A stretch of DNA of 64,000 bases from Herbaspirillum sp. YR522. GTDB taxonomy: Bacteria; Pseudomonadota; Gammaproteobacteria; Burkholderiales; Burkholderiaceae_D. The position numbers and the translations under genes were made by a program. This document shows, one piece after another, positions 30,200 to 38,630 of the stretch (the first letter of the stretch is position 1; every line of letters starts with the position of its first letter). The stretch lies in contig NZ_AKJA01000104.1 in NCBI RefSeq assembly GCF_000282575.1, forward strand, positions 1 to 64,000. The letters run 5' to 3'. Under the pieces are notes generated by a model. That model was not told where the DNA came from, searched no databases, and was given only the letters and a program-made list of their open reading frames with translations.

Positions 30200-31660
30200 A
30201 TGCCCGGGTCACTTTCTCGGTCTTCCTCGTTGTCCCGACCGGAACCCATGCCCGGCGAATCCCTTGGCGACTTGCATGCGCAGGGCGCGCAGGTGCCGCG
30301 CCTGCCCGGCGGCGCCCACGACGATGAACCGTCCGGGCACACGCTGCAACGGCGAGGCTCTGCCATGCAGTATCTGTGGCGTACCGGACAGAATTCGGCG
30401 ACCCAGATCCAGCGACTGCTCACCGGCACCACGGCGCGGGCCGCCCATCTGCTGCCCGATTTCGTCCCTTCGCTATTGCAGCGCGCGGTGCTGCAGAACA
30501 TCCCGCTGGTGTCCGCCCTGCTGCTGGCCCTGGCGCGCAGCCAGAGGCTGATACCGGCCGCCCCCTCGATGATGGAGGCCGAAGTGCTACGCCAACTGAC
30601 ATCGATCCAATTGGCATTGGTGCTGCGGCTGGGCTACCTGCTGGCTCCGCGCCGGTTGCCGAGCCTGGCGGCGACGCCCGCGCCACCGCTCGACGAGGTG
30701 GTGCAACGTTGGTTTCCCGAGAAACAGGAACGATGGGCCGCATTTGCCGGCGAGGAAGGCGCGGCCGACTATGCCCGCTACCTGCATGTCATGACCGGCA
30801 AGCTCGACCTGATCATCCAGTCGGGACCAGTCGATGCCCGCGCCGAAAAAGCCGAGCTTTATCGCAACCTGCTGCGCGATGTGCTGGACCCGATCGAAGT
30901 CGACGACGGGTTGCGTGCCAAATGCTTCAAGGAAGCCGAAATGCGCATGGGCAACTGTATCGACAATCAACTCACCGGATTGCACGAACAGGAAAACATC
31001 ATCGCCGACTGGGCGTTGAAAAAACGTGAGCTGGCGCCGCAACAGCTGTATCACGAACTGATTCCGCTCACGCGCAAGAACAAGCTCAATGAAGAGATCT
31101 TCAACCTGGCAACCAGCAAGCGCAACCAGGATGAATGCCTGGAATACATGTTGAGCGCGCTGCGCACCGAGGCGATCGGCAATATCATCCCGACACGCAA
31201 CTATGGCGCGATCCACGCAGGCCGGTTCCAGGTCACGCCAGCCGAGGCGCAGACCATCGCCGAGAGCATCCTGGCAAGGGAAAGGGAAATCGGTATCGAA
31301 GGCGATCTGTTGATGTCCGATGCGTGGAAGTCTTCGTTACGCAAGCATTACCCGGAAGAGTACCTGCCCACCAGGATGTCGGCCCAGGTGAACGCCGAAT
31401 GCGACCGGATCGATGCAGAGATGGAGCAGAAAAGCGAACTGCTGGCCAAGTCGATGTTTCCCGAGGTCGACCACGCAGCACCGGCAGGCGCTGAGCCAGG
31501 CGAAGCGAGCAGTGTCGACAAAGAGCGCAAGGAGCAAGAGCAACTCGCGTTGGGCAAGGAAATAAACAGCCTGTTCTTCAAGCGGGCCAGCATCGAGAGC
31601 CAGTTCTGGCACGGCGTGGACCGCACACTGACGAATTCCATCTTGCAGTCCCGGCAATGA
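30200..31660 (+). CDS. NEL-domain (IpaH-type) E3 ubiquitin ligase effector without leucine-rich repeats
   Basis: A 486-residue protein. About residues 165-420 resemble the NEL domain of IpaH/SspH effectors: RWFPEKQERWAAFAGEEG; the catalytic C253 in MGNCIDNQL, which keeps the C-x-D signature; then helices matching LNEEIFNLATSK, DECLEYMLSALR, FQVTPAEAQT and the WKSSLRKHYPEEY segment. NEL proteins move ubiquitin to host proteins through that cysteine after type III secretion. No leucine-rich repeat is present. Instead residues 1-60 are Ser/Pro/Gly-rich and flexible, suited to a secretion signal, and 80-150 are hydrophobic helices. The start is fixed by AAGGAG 7 nt before the ATG. No secretion genes are nearby, and no clear hrp box was found. 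Confidence 0.72.
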   Translation: MPGSLSRSSSLSRPEPMPGESLGDLHAQGAQVPRLPGGAHDDEPSGHTLQRRGSAMQYLWRTGQNSATQIQRLLTGTTARAAHLLPDFVPSLLQRAVLQNIPLVSALLLALARSQRLIPAAPSMMEAEVLRQLTSIQLALVLRLGYLLAPRRLPSLAATPAPPLDEVVQRWFPEKQERWAAFAGEEGAADYARYLHVMTGKLDLIIQSGPVDARAEKAELYRNLLRDVLDPIEVDDGLRAKCFKEAEMRMGNCIDNQLTGLHEQENIIADWALKKRELAPQQLYHELIPLTRKNKLNEEIFNLATSKRNQDECLEYMLSALRTEAIGNIIPTRNYGAIHAGRFQVTPAEAQTIAESILAREREIGIEGDLLMSDAWKSSLRKHYPEEYLPTRMSAQVNAECDRIDAEMEQKSELLAKSMFPEVDHAAPAGAEPGEASSVDKERKEQEQLALGKEINSLFFKRASIESQFWHGVDRTLTNSILQSRQ

Positions 31661-32166
31661 TTCGACGCGGTGGGTGTCGTGCTGTTCAGTCAAGCCAGGA
31701 ACCGTTGAATTATCTTCTCCCCCATTCGAGCCAAGTAGTCCGCAGGACCATATCGATACCAGCGCTCGGCCGTCCATGCTCTTGCCTGCCCTTCGATACG
31801 CTGCTGCGCAGCTACTCAGGGCGAACGGATCTAAGCATCAGCCGCACACATGAAAATACCATTCATTTTTTCACTGAACGGCGTTAACGCGGCGATGGGC
31901 ATTTCCGGCCGTTTTCCCGGCGCTGCAGCACAGCAGAAACAGCTCATCCATTTTCTGCCAGACCAGCTCGAAACAGTGCCACCAGCTGCACCGATTGCGT
32001 GCTGCAAAGCGCCAAAAAGGCGCGCCGGGCCTGGGTTTTACGCGAGCTTGCCCTGTTCGCGAGCGCATTAATCAGATTCATTCATTGTATGACTATCATG
32101 CATTTGACTAATAGTTAGCCCGCCGCGAAACTGGATTCATCGACATCAGCCAACCGCGAGACCGTC
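31661..32166. other. Non-coding interval with one REP-like repeat
   Basis: About 500 bp without a convincing gene, separating the NEL gene from the catabolic cluster. It holds the repeat at 31789-31828 and, near its right end (32085-32113), AT-rich sequence that could contain the promoter of the following operon, though no good -35/-10 pair stands out. Confidence 0.5.
31789..31828. repeat. REP-like intergenic repeat
   Basis: CCCTTCGATACG, a GC-rich core with GCTG/CAGC pairing, then CTACTCAGGGCGAACGG. This is the pattern of short interspersed repeats common between genes in beta- and gammaproteobacteria. Only one copy is seen in this window. Confidence 0.55.
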
Positions 32167-33375
32167 ATGAATCAAGCCCTGCTCGACCCCGCACTTTCGC
32201 CCGCCGCCGCCAGCCCCGACAGTGCATCCGCTGCGGCCTCGGCCTGGAGCGCCGAGATGGACGCGGTGATCCGCGAAGTCACCGCGCGGCGCGACGAATT
32301 CGATCGGCTCACCTATGTGCCACGCGATGCCGTGGCCGTCATGAAGAAGGCCGGCATCTTCCGCGCCAGCACCCCCCGGCGCTTCGGCGGCGATGCGTTG
32401 CCACCGGCCGAATTCCTGCAGATGGTCGAGCGCATCTCCGGCGCCGACGGCTCGGCCGGATGGGTCGCCGCCTTCGGCTCGGCCAATACCTATCTCGCGC
32501 CGCTGCCCCTGGCCACGCAAGCGCAGATCTATGCCGATGGCCCCGACCAGGTATTTGCCGGCGGCCTCTATCCGCTGCAGACCGCACAGCCCGTCGATGG
32601 CGGCTGGATGATCTCCGGCCACTGGCACTTTGCCAGTGGCTGCAAGGGTGCCGACTGGATCGGCGTGGGCATCAAGAACGATGCCGCCGCGGTCGCCGGC
32701 ACACCACCGCCGCCGGCCATGATGGCGGTGATGCCAGCGGCCGAGGTCGAGATCGTCGACAACTGGAACGTCGTCGGCATGCAAGGCACCGGCAGCCACG
32801 ATACCCGCCTCAAGGACAAGTTCGTCGCCAGCGACTGGACCTGCCCGCGCGGCGCGGCCGGCGTCATCGACGAACCGCTCTATCGCTACCCGTCGCTGGC
32901 CTACCAGGCCCAGGTGCATGCGGCCGTCAATATCGGGCTGGCGCGCGCGGCGCTCGATATCGTCACCGAGATGTCGGGCGGCGCCAAGATCATGCCGGGC
33001 GCACCGCGCCTGATCGACCGTCCCTATTACCGCATCAAGCTGGGCATGGGCGAGGCCAAGTGGCGCAGCGCCCGCCTGTTCTTCTACGATGCCTGCCACC
33101 AGGCCTGGGACCAGGTCCTGGCCGGCAACCCCGTCTCGGAGCGGCTCGACACCATGCTCAAGCTGTCGGCTACCCACGCTGCCCGGACCTCGATGGAAGT
33201 GGTCAACGAAGCGTACCAGGCAGCCGGCATGGCCGCCATCCATCGTACCCACCGCATGCAGCGCATCGTGCGCGACGCCATGGTGGTGACCCAGCATGCC
33301 GCCCTGTCGGAGATGAACTACGAGACGGCAGGCGCGATATTTGCAAAAGAAATGCCATCGCTGGCGCCTGCATGA
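32167..33375 (+). CDS. Acyl-CoA-dehydrogenase-fold flavin monooxygenase-like protein (HsaA/DszC type)
   Basis: A 402-residue protein with the acyl-CoA dehydrogenase fold: an N-terminal helical domain (TYVPRDAVAVMKKAGIFR, RRFGG), a central barrel (GGWMISGHWHFASGCKGADW, GTGSHDT) and a C-terminal helical bundle. The GSHDT segment and the C-terminal type-2 domain match two-component flavin-dependent monooxygenases such as HsaA or DszC, not true dehydrogenases. These use FMNH2 or FADH2 from a separate reductase, which is not visible nearby. It heads a plus-strand run with an ABC importer, so it probably oxidises the imported compound. Confidence 0.82.
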   Translation: MNQALLDPALSPAAASPDSASAAASAWSAEMDAVIREVTARRDEFDRLTYVPRDAVAVMKKAGIFRASTPRRFGGDALPPAEFLQMVERISGADGSAGWVAAFGSANTYLAPLPLATQAQIYADGPDQVFAGGLYPLQTAQPVDGGWMISGHWHFASGCKGADWIGVGIKNDAAAVAGTPPPPAMMAVMPAAEVEIVDNWNVVGMQGTGSHDTRLKDKFVASDWTCPRGAAGVIDEPLYRYPSLAYQAQVHAAVNIGLARAALDIVTEMSGGAKIMPGAPRLIDRPYYRIKLGMGEAKWRSARLFFYDACHQAWDQVLAGNPVSERLDTMLKLSATHAARTSMEVVNEAYQAAGMAAIHRTHRMQRIVRDAMVVTQHAALSEMNYETAGAIFAKEMPSLAPA

Positions 33376-33517
33376 CATCGAATGCAGCGGGCGCCAACCG
33401 GGAGGCGCCCGCTCCCCGCCGCCGGTTATCGGCGTGCGGGAACCTGCTGTACGGCTCCGGGGCCGCCGTCGCCATCTCCACTGGCATCCATCTCACTCGA
33501 TTATGAGGATAAAGCAC

Positions 33518-34474
33518 GTGACCCACTCCATCGTCTCTCGCCGTCGTCGACACCTTTTGCTGGGCGGCGCCTCGATGCTCGCCGCAGGCGCCCTGCCGGC
33601 ATTGCCAGCACTGGCGCAAGGCGCACCCGTCACCATCGGCGTGGGCGCCGACCCGGTATTCACCGCCTTCTTCGTGGCGGCCAACGAGAAGCTGTTCGCC
33701 AAGCACGGCGCCAATGTCCAGGTCCAGTCCTATACCGATGGCGGCGAAGCCCTCAACGCGCTGGTGGCCAACCAGGTCAACCTGGCCTGTGCCGGCGAGC
33801 CGACCCACATCGTGCGCCTGTCGCGCGCCGAACTGCGTCCGCTGGCCGTCACCTACCAATCCAAGACCTACCTCAAGCTGGTGGCCCGCAAGGCGATCAC
33901 CAAGGCTGACCAGATCAAGAAGTTTGGCATCGTCGCCGGTTCGGTGTCCGAATACGTCACCGGCCTGACCCTGAAGAAACTCAACATCGATGCAAGCAAG
34001 GTCGAGATGGTGCGCTCCGGTCCGCCGGAACTGCCCGCCCTCTTGGCGCGCGGCGACATCGACGGTTACTTCGTCTGGGAGCCGTGGCCGACACTGGGCG
34101 TGCAACAAGGCGGCCACATCCTGATGACCTGTGGCGACGTCGGCTATACCAGCACCCTGTGGCTGTCGGCCACCGCCGGCTGGCTGGGCGCCAACAAGGA
34201 AGTGGCCGGCAACATCCTCAAGGCGCTGGCCGAAGCCGCCGAGATCACCCGCAAGGACCCACCGCGCGCGGCGCAGTCGGTGCAGGCGATCACCCGCATC
34301 CCGGTACCGCAGACACTGAACTCGCTCAAGGACATGGAGCCGGTCATCCGCGACTTCACCGACGAGGACCTCAAGACCGCCAACGCGATCGGTGAGTTCC
34401 TGCTGTCCAAGCAAGCCATCAAGGCCCCGGTCGACATGAGCCGGGTGCTGCAGCGCGGTTTCTACAAGGGGTAA
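33518..34474 (+). CDS. ABC transporter substrate-binding protein, NMT1/SsuA-like, with Tat-type signal
   Basis: A 318-residue periplasmic binding protein. The GTG at 33518 is chosen because GAGGA lies 8 nt upstream; an in-frame ATG at 33503 is the alternative. The N terminus SRRRRHLLLGGASML is a twin-arginine-like signal ending at ALAQ. The body has the NMT1/THI5 layout, with the DGGEALNALVANQVNLACAG switch region and FVWEPWP near the ligand cleft, as in aliphatic sulfonate, nitrate or pyrimidine-precursor binders. Substrate unknown. Confidence 0.9.
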   Translation: MTHSIVSRRRRHLLLGGASMLAAGALPALPALAQGAPVTIGVGADPVFTAFFVAANEKLFAKHGANVQVQSYTDGGEALNALVANQVNLACAGEPTHIVRLSRAELRPLAVTYQSKTYLKLVARKAITKADQIKKFGIVAGSVSEYVTGLTLKKLNIDASKVEMVRSGPPELPALLARGDIDGYFVWEPWPTLGVQQGGHILMTCGDVGYTSTLWLSATAGWLGANKEVAGNILKALAEAAEITRKDPPRAAQSVQAITRIPVPQTLNSLKDMEPVIRDFTDEDLKTANAIGEFLLSKQAIKAPVDMSRVLQRGFYKG

Positions 34475-34477
34475 GGC

Positions 34478-35275
34478 ATGGCACGCGGTTCGTCTGTTTC
34501 CATCAAACGGGTTGGCCTGACCATCGGCGCCAACGAAATCATGGCCGGGATCGATCTCGATATCCGGGCCGGCGAGTTTGTCTGCCTGCTCGGCCCCAGT
34601 GGCTGCGGCAAGTCGACCTTGTTGAACGCCATCGCGGGTTTCCAGGACGTGGCCGGCGAGATCCTGATCGACGGCAAGCCCGTGAAGGGTCCCGGACTGG
34701 ACCGCGGTGTGGTGTTCCAATCCTCGGAGGCCTTGTTCCCCTGGCTGACGGTGCGCGAGAACGTCGAGTACGGCCTCAAGCTGCGCCGCGTGGCGGCCGC
34801 CGAACGGCGCGCCGCCGCCGAGCGCTACGTCACGCTGGTCGGGCTCAAGCACGCCATCGACAAGTTCCCGGGCGAACTCTCGGGTGGCATGCGCCAGCGC
34901 GCGCAGATCGCCCGGGTGCTGGTCAACGAGCCCTCGGTGGTACTGATGGACGAACCCTTCGGCGCGCTCGACGCCCAGACCCGCGAGGTGCTGCAAAGCG
35001 AACTCGACCGCATCTGGAAGAGCACCGGCTGCACCATCGTCTTCGTGACCCATGACATCTGGGAAGCGATCCTGCTGTCGGACCGCGTGGTCACCATGAC
35101 CGCCGGCCCGCGTGCCCATATCAAGGCCATCGAGAAGATCGAGTTGCCGCATCCGCGCGACCCCGCCGATCCGGCCTGCATGGCGCTGTATGCGCGCATT
35201 CGCGACGATATCGGTGCCGAAGTCACGCGCGTACTGCGCGCCCAAGGTTTGATTGAAGAGGAGTTGGTGAAATGA
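34478..35275 (+). CDS. ABC transporter ATP-binding protein, SsuB/TauB type
   Basis: A 265-residue ATPase with Walker A GPSGCGKST, Q-loop VVFQSSEALFPW, signature LSGGMRQR, Walker B VVLMDEPFGALD and H-loop VTHDIWEA. It starts 3 bp after the binding-protein stop codon. It is clearly related to the ATPase at 7086-7895, but divergence shows the two are not a recent duplication. Confidence 0.93.
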   Translation: MARGSSVSIKRVGLTIGANEIMAGIDLDIRAGEFVCLLGPSGCGKSTLLNAIAGFQDVAGEILIDGKPVKGPGLDRGVVFQSSEALFPWLTVRENVEYGLKLRRVAAAERRAAAERYVTLVGLKHAIDKFPGELSGGMRQRAQIARVLVNEPSVVLMDEPFGALDAQTREVLQSELDRIWKSTGCTIVFVTHDIWEAILLSDRVVTMTAGPRAHIKAIEKIELPHPRDPADPACMALYARIRDDIGAEVTRVLRAQGLIEEELVK

Positions 35276-36090
35276 CGCAGCTTACCCAGACCGCAACGCC
35301 GCCGGCACAAGCGGCCCCCGTCAAGGCAGCTCGCCCCAGTCGTACCAAGGCGCTGCGCCCGTTCTTCATTTCGGTGGTGGCCATCGTCGGTGGCCTGGTG
35401 CTGTGGCAACTGGTGGCCATGACCACCTCGCCACTGTTCCTGCCGTCGGTCTCGATGACATGGGCTGCGGCGCTGGAGTTGATCAGCGACGGCACCCTGC
35501 AGCAATCGATCCTGGCCTCGTCCGGGCGCATCCTGGCCGGTTGGGGCGCGGGCGTGGTGATCGGGGTGCCGCTGGGCATCTTCATGGGTCGCTTCGAGAC
35601 GGTGCGCCAGTTGCTCGATCCGTACATCGAGTTCTTCCGCTTCATCCCGCCGATCGCCTTCGTCACCCTGGCCGTGATCTGGCTCGGCCCGGGCGAGCTG
35701 TCGAAGATTGCACTGATCTTCTACACCACGGTATTCATCGTCACCTTGAACACCATCGCCGGGGTACAGGCAGTCAACCCGTTGCGCCTGCGCGCGGCCG
35801 CGTCGCTGGGCGCGGGCCAGTTGCAGATCCTGACCACCGTGATCCTGCCCTCGACGGTACCGTTCATGGTTACCGGCGCGCGCATCGCGATGGGCAACTC
35901 GTTCCTCACCGTGGTGTCGGCCGAGATCGTGTCGGCCCGCGAAGGCCTGGGTGCGCTGATCTGGACCGCGCGCAACTTCAGCCGTACCGAATGGGTGTTC
36001 GTGGGCATCATCGCCCTGGGCCTGCTGGGCTACCTGTTCGACCGCGTCCTGCGCGTGGCCACCAAAAAGCTGCTGGCACGCTACCTCTGA
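35272..36090 (+). CDS. ABC transporter permease, SsuC/TauC type
   Basis: A 272-residue inner-membrane subunit with about six membrane helices and the coupling loop AAASLGAGQLQILTTVILP. It overlaps the ATPase gene by 4 nt (ATGA), so the two are translationally coupled. A 127-bp gap with no gene separates it from the SnoaL-like gene. Confidence 0.93.
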   Translation: MTQLTQTATPPAQAAPVKAARPSRTKALRPFFISVVAIVGGLVLWQLVAMTTSPLFLPSVSMTWAAALELISDGTLQQSILASSGRILAGWGAGVVIGVPLGIFMGRFETVRQLLDPYIEFFRFIPPIAFVTLAVIWLGPGELSKIALIFYTTVFIVTLNTIAGVQAVNPLRLRAAASLGAGQLQILTTVILPSTVPFMVTGARIAMGNSFLTVVSAEIVSAREGLGALIWTARNFSRTEWVFVGIIALGLLGYLFDRVLRVATKKLLARYL

Positions 36091-36217
36091 GTTCCATCCC
36101 TCCCCGCTCGTCCTGGCGCCAGCCAGGACCCGGTGGCGTGGCCGCGAGCATCGTCGAGGCCGTACGCCACTGGGTCCAGGCCTTGCCGGGACGACCGCTC
36201 TCGCTCCAAGGATCCCC

Positions 36218-36784
36218 ATGACCGACCTCACCCAGGAAGTACTGCAACTCAAGCGCCGCCTCGATGTACTGGAGGCCGAAGCCGACATCCGCCGCATCCA
36301 GGCACGCTACATGTTCCTGTGCGACACCCCCTGCCCGGAACCGGTGGCCGATGACGCCGAGCGCATCGAGAAGATCCTCGAGCTCTATAGCGAGGATGCG
36401 ATCTGGGAAGGCGTGGGATCGTACTACGAAGGGCAGTTCGGCCAGGCCGTGGGCAAGCAGGCGATCCGCAAGCACTTCCAGGCCTTCTGGGGCCAGAAGA
36501 AGGATCCGGAACTGCTGCTCAACGTGCATTACCTGACCTCCGAGCAGATCCACGTCAATGCCGCCTGCGACCATGCCGATGGCCAATGGGTGCATTGCCA
36601 GCCATGGATCTTCGGCGACGGTTCGTCGCTGCTGCGCTCGAGCCGCCTCAACAACCTGTTCAAGAAGGTCGACGGGGTCTGGAAGATCGCCCGTACCCGC
36701 ACCGAGAACGTGTTCGTGGCGCCGCTGACCACCGGCTGGGTCAGCAACGTACCGACCTATTCGGTGCTGATGAAAGAAGACTGA
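36218..36784 (+). CDS. SnoaL-like (NTF2-fold) protein
   Basis: A 188-residue protein of the SnoaL/NTF2 cone fold. The pattern is an N-terminal helix (DVLEAEADIRRIQARYMFLCD), YSEDAIWEG, GKQAIRKHFQAFWG, then a strand region (VHYLTSEQIHV) and a C-terminal sheet with VDGVWKIARTRTENVFVAP. Relatives include small isomerases, dehydratases and subunits of ring-hydroxylating enzymes. It lies between the transporter and an oxidoreductase gene and probably handles the same substrate. Its reaction cannot be named. Confidence 0.75.
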   Translation: MTDLTQEVLQLKRRLDVLEAEADIRRIQARYMFLCDTPCPEPVADDAERIEKILELYSEDAIWEGVGSYYEGQFGQAVGKQAIRKHFQAFWGQKKDPELLLNVHYLTSEQIHVNAACDHADGQWVHCQPWIFGDGSSLLRSSRLNNLFKKVDGVWKIARTRTENVFVAPLTTGWVSNVPTYSVLMKED

Positions 36785-36789
36785 AGAGC

Positions 36790-37719
36790 ATGCAGGCGGT
36801 CCGCTTTCACCGCTATGGCGCGCCCGGGGTGATGGCGCTGGAGCCCCTTGCGGCCGTTCCCCTGCCGCCCGGCCATGTGCGCGTGCGCATGCAGGCCGCC
36901 GGCGTGGCGCCGGTCGACACCAAGCTGCGCGCCGGCCTGCTGCAACAGCATATCGCGCTCGAACTGCCCAAGGTGCCGGGGCGCGACGGCACCGGCGTGG
37001 TCGAGGCCCTGGGCGCCGGGGTCGACGACCTGGCCGTCGGCGATGCCGTCTGCGTCATCGCCGGCATGCAGGACCAGGGCAGCTATGCCCAGGGCATGGT
37101 GCTGCCGCGCCAGCGGGTCGTGGCCCGGCCGCAACGGCTGTCGGTACACGAGGCGGCAATTCTGTTGCAGCCCGGTGCCAGCGCCTGGATCCCGGTGGTG
37201 CAGACTGCCGCCGTCGCTGCAGGAATGAAGGTGCTGGTGCATGCCGGCTCCGGCGCCGTGGGCAGCCTGATGGTGCAACTGGCGGCCCACCTGGGCGCCG
37301 AGGTCTGGGCCACTTGCAGCCAGGCCAACACCGACTATGTCGCCGCGCTGGGCGCGGCGCATGTGCTGGCCTACGATACGCAGGATTTTTCCGGGCTGCG
37401 CGGTTTCGACGTGGTATTCGACCTGGTGGGGGGTGCTACCCACGACAAGTCCTACGCCCTGCTCAAGCGTGGCGGCCATCTGGTCTGGCTGGTTGCCGCG
37501 CCGATCCGGGACCGTGGCCAGGAATTCGATGTGCGGGTGCAGCGCGCCATGATCACCGACGCGCCCGAAGCGCTGCGGCAGGTCGCGTCGCTGGCGCAAC
37601 TGGGGGTGCTGACGCCGACCGTGGGCCAGGTGTATCGGCTGGCGCGCGCCGCCGACGCCCACGCCCTGCTCGAATCGGGCCGGGCGCCACGCGGGCGCAT
37701 CGTGCTCGAGATCTCCTGA
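36790..37719 (+). CDS. Quinone-oxidoreductase-like MDR enzyme
   Basis: A 309-residue medium-chain dehydrogenase/reductase. The N-terminal GroES-like domain (PLPPGHVRVRMQAAGVAPVD, VPGRDGTGVVEALG) lacks the cysteine set of zinc alcohol dehydrogenases. The Rossmann part has VHAGSGAVGSLMVQLA, as in NADPH:quinone oxidoreductase and QorA-like enzymes. It starts 5 bp after the SnoaL-like gene, so the two are surely cotranscribed. Confidence 0.88.
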   Translation: MQAVRFHRYGAPGVMALEPLAAVPLPPGHVRVRMQAAGVAPVDTKLRAGLLQQHIALELPKVPGRDGTGVVEALGAGVDDLAVGDAVCVIAGMQDQGSYAQGMVLPRQRVVARPQRLSVHEAAILLQPGASAWIPVVQTAAVAAGMKVLVHAGSGAVGSLMVQLAAHLGAEVWATCSQANTDYVAALGAAHVLAYDTQDFSGLRGFDVVFDLVGGATHDKSYALLKRGGHLVWLVAAPIRDRGQEFDVRVQRAMITDAPEALRQVASLAQLGVLTPTVGQVYRLARAADAHALLESGRAPRGRIVLEIS

Positions 37720-37752
37720 AACGGTTTTTCCCTTTTCTCTGCAAGGCTGTCC

Positions 37753-38571
37753 ATGACCAATTCGCTGCCCGCCATCCGCCGCCGCTTCGTCCACACCAGC
37801 GCCGGGCCCATCCATATCGCCACCGCCGGCGCAGGCCTGCCGATCCTGCTGTTGCACCAGACGCCGCGCTCCTGGGACGAATTTCGCGACGTGCTGCCGC
37901 TGCTGGGCCAGCGATACCAGGCCATCGCCATGGATACCGCCGGCTTCGGCGACTCATGCAAGTTGCCGCTGGCCGAACACAGCATCGAGCGCTGGTCGCA
38001 GATCGCCTTCGAGGTGCTCGATGCCCTGGACCTGCCGCGCGCAGTCGTCTGCGGCCACCATACCGGGGCCGTCACGGCGCTCGAGATGGCGGCCTCGCAG
38101 CCGCAGCGGGTAACGGCACTGGTGCTGTCGTCCTGTCCCATGAACGATGCCCAGCGTCGCGCCGCCCATGCCGGCAAGCGCACCATCGACGAGGTCGAGC
38201 CACGCGCCGACGGCACCCACCTGGGCGAGCTATGGAGCCGGCGCCAACCGTTCTACCCGGACGGCGACATCGACCTGATGCAGCGCTTCATGGTCGATGC
38301 CATCAAGGCTGGCGAAATGGCCGCCCACGGCCACGTGGTGGTGCGCAACTACGTGATGGAGCAGCGCATCGGCAAGGTCACCGCGCCCACGCTGGTGCTC
38401 AAGGCAGGCAGCGACCCGCACTCGGCGCCTTACGCCGAACGGGTCGCCGCCGCCATCGCCGGCAGCACGCTGGCGACCATCGAGCACGGCATGGTGCCCA
38501 TGCCCGATCAGTTGCCGCAGGCCTTCTCCGGGCTGGTCATGGGTTTCCTCGATAATCGCGCCCCAAGCTGA
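37753..38571 (+). CDS. Alpha/beta hydrolase-fold protein lacking the usual nucleophile
   Basis: A 272-residue alpha/beta hydrolase. The fold is clear: LLLHQTPRSW oxyanion region, MDTAGFGDS, and the acid and base positions at D221 (KAGSDPH) and H245 (IEHGMV). The nucleophile elbow reads GHHTG at 101-105, with His at position 103 where Ser, Asp or Cys is expected. A GHHTG subfamily exists among annotated hydrolases, so this is probably not a sequencing error. The activity may be non-hydrolytic or use another residue. It is the last gene of the plus-strand cluster, followed by a terminator. Confidence 0.85.
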   Translation: MTNSLPAIRRRFVHTSAGPIHIATAGAGLPILLLHQTPRSWDEFRDVLPLLGQRYQAIAMDTAGFGDSCKLPLAEHSIERWSQIAFEVLDALDLPRAVVCGHHTGAVTALEMAASQPQRVTALVLSSCPMNDAQRRAAHAGKRTIDEVEPRADGTHLGELWSRRQPFYPDGDIDLMQRFMVDAIKAGEMAAHGHVVVRNYVMEQRIGKVTAPTLVLKAGSDPHSAPYAERVAAAIAGSTLATIEHGMVPMPDQLPQAFSGLVMGFLDNRAPS

Positions 38572-38578
38572 AAAAAAA

Positions 38579-38601
38579 GGGCGCCCTCCGAGAGGGCGCC
38601 C
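38579..38601. terminator. Terminator between two convergent operons
   Basis: GGGCGCCCTC and GAGGGCGCCC form a 10-bp perfect stem with a 3-nt loop. The A-run before it on the plus strand gives a T-run on the minus strand, so it mainly ends the minus-strand operon that stops at 38631. Confidence 0.88.
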
Positions 38602-38630
38602 AAGCACTACCAGAGATGGCTTGCGGGCGA

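Noticed and set aside
24222-30200. Direct repeat of the tRNA-Pro 3' end as a right attachment site
   Set aside because: No copy of the T-arm/acceptor sequence was found by eye through the element or just beyond it.
33203-35245. A 680-codon minus-strand open frame across the importer genes
   Set aside because: Antisense to three plus-strand genes that have clear motifs and coupled spacing.
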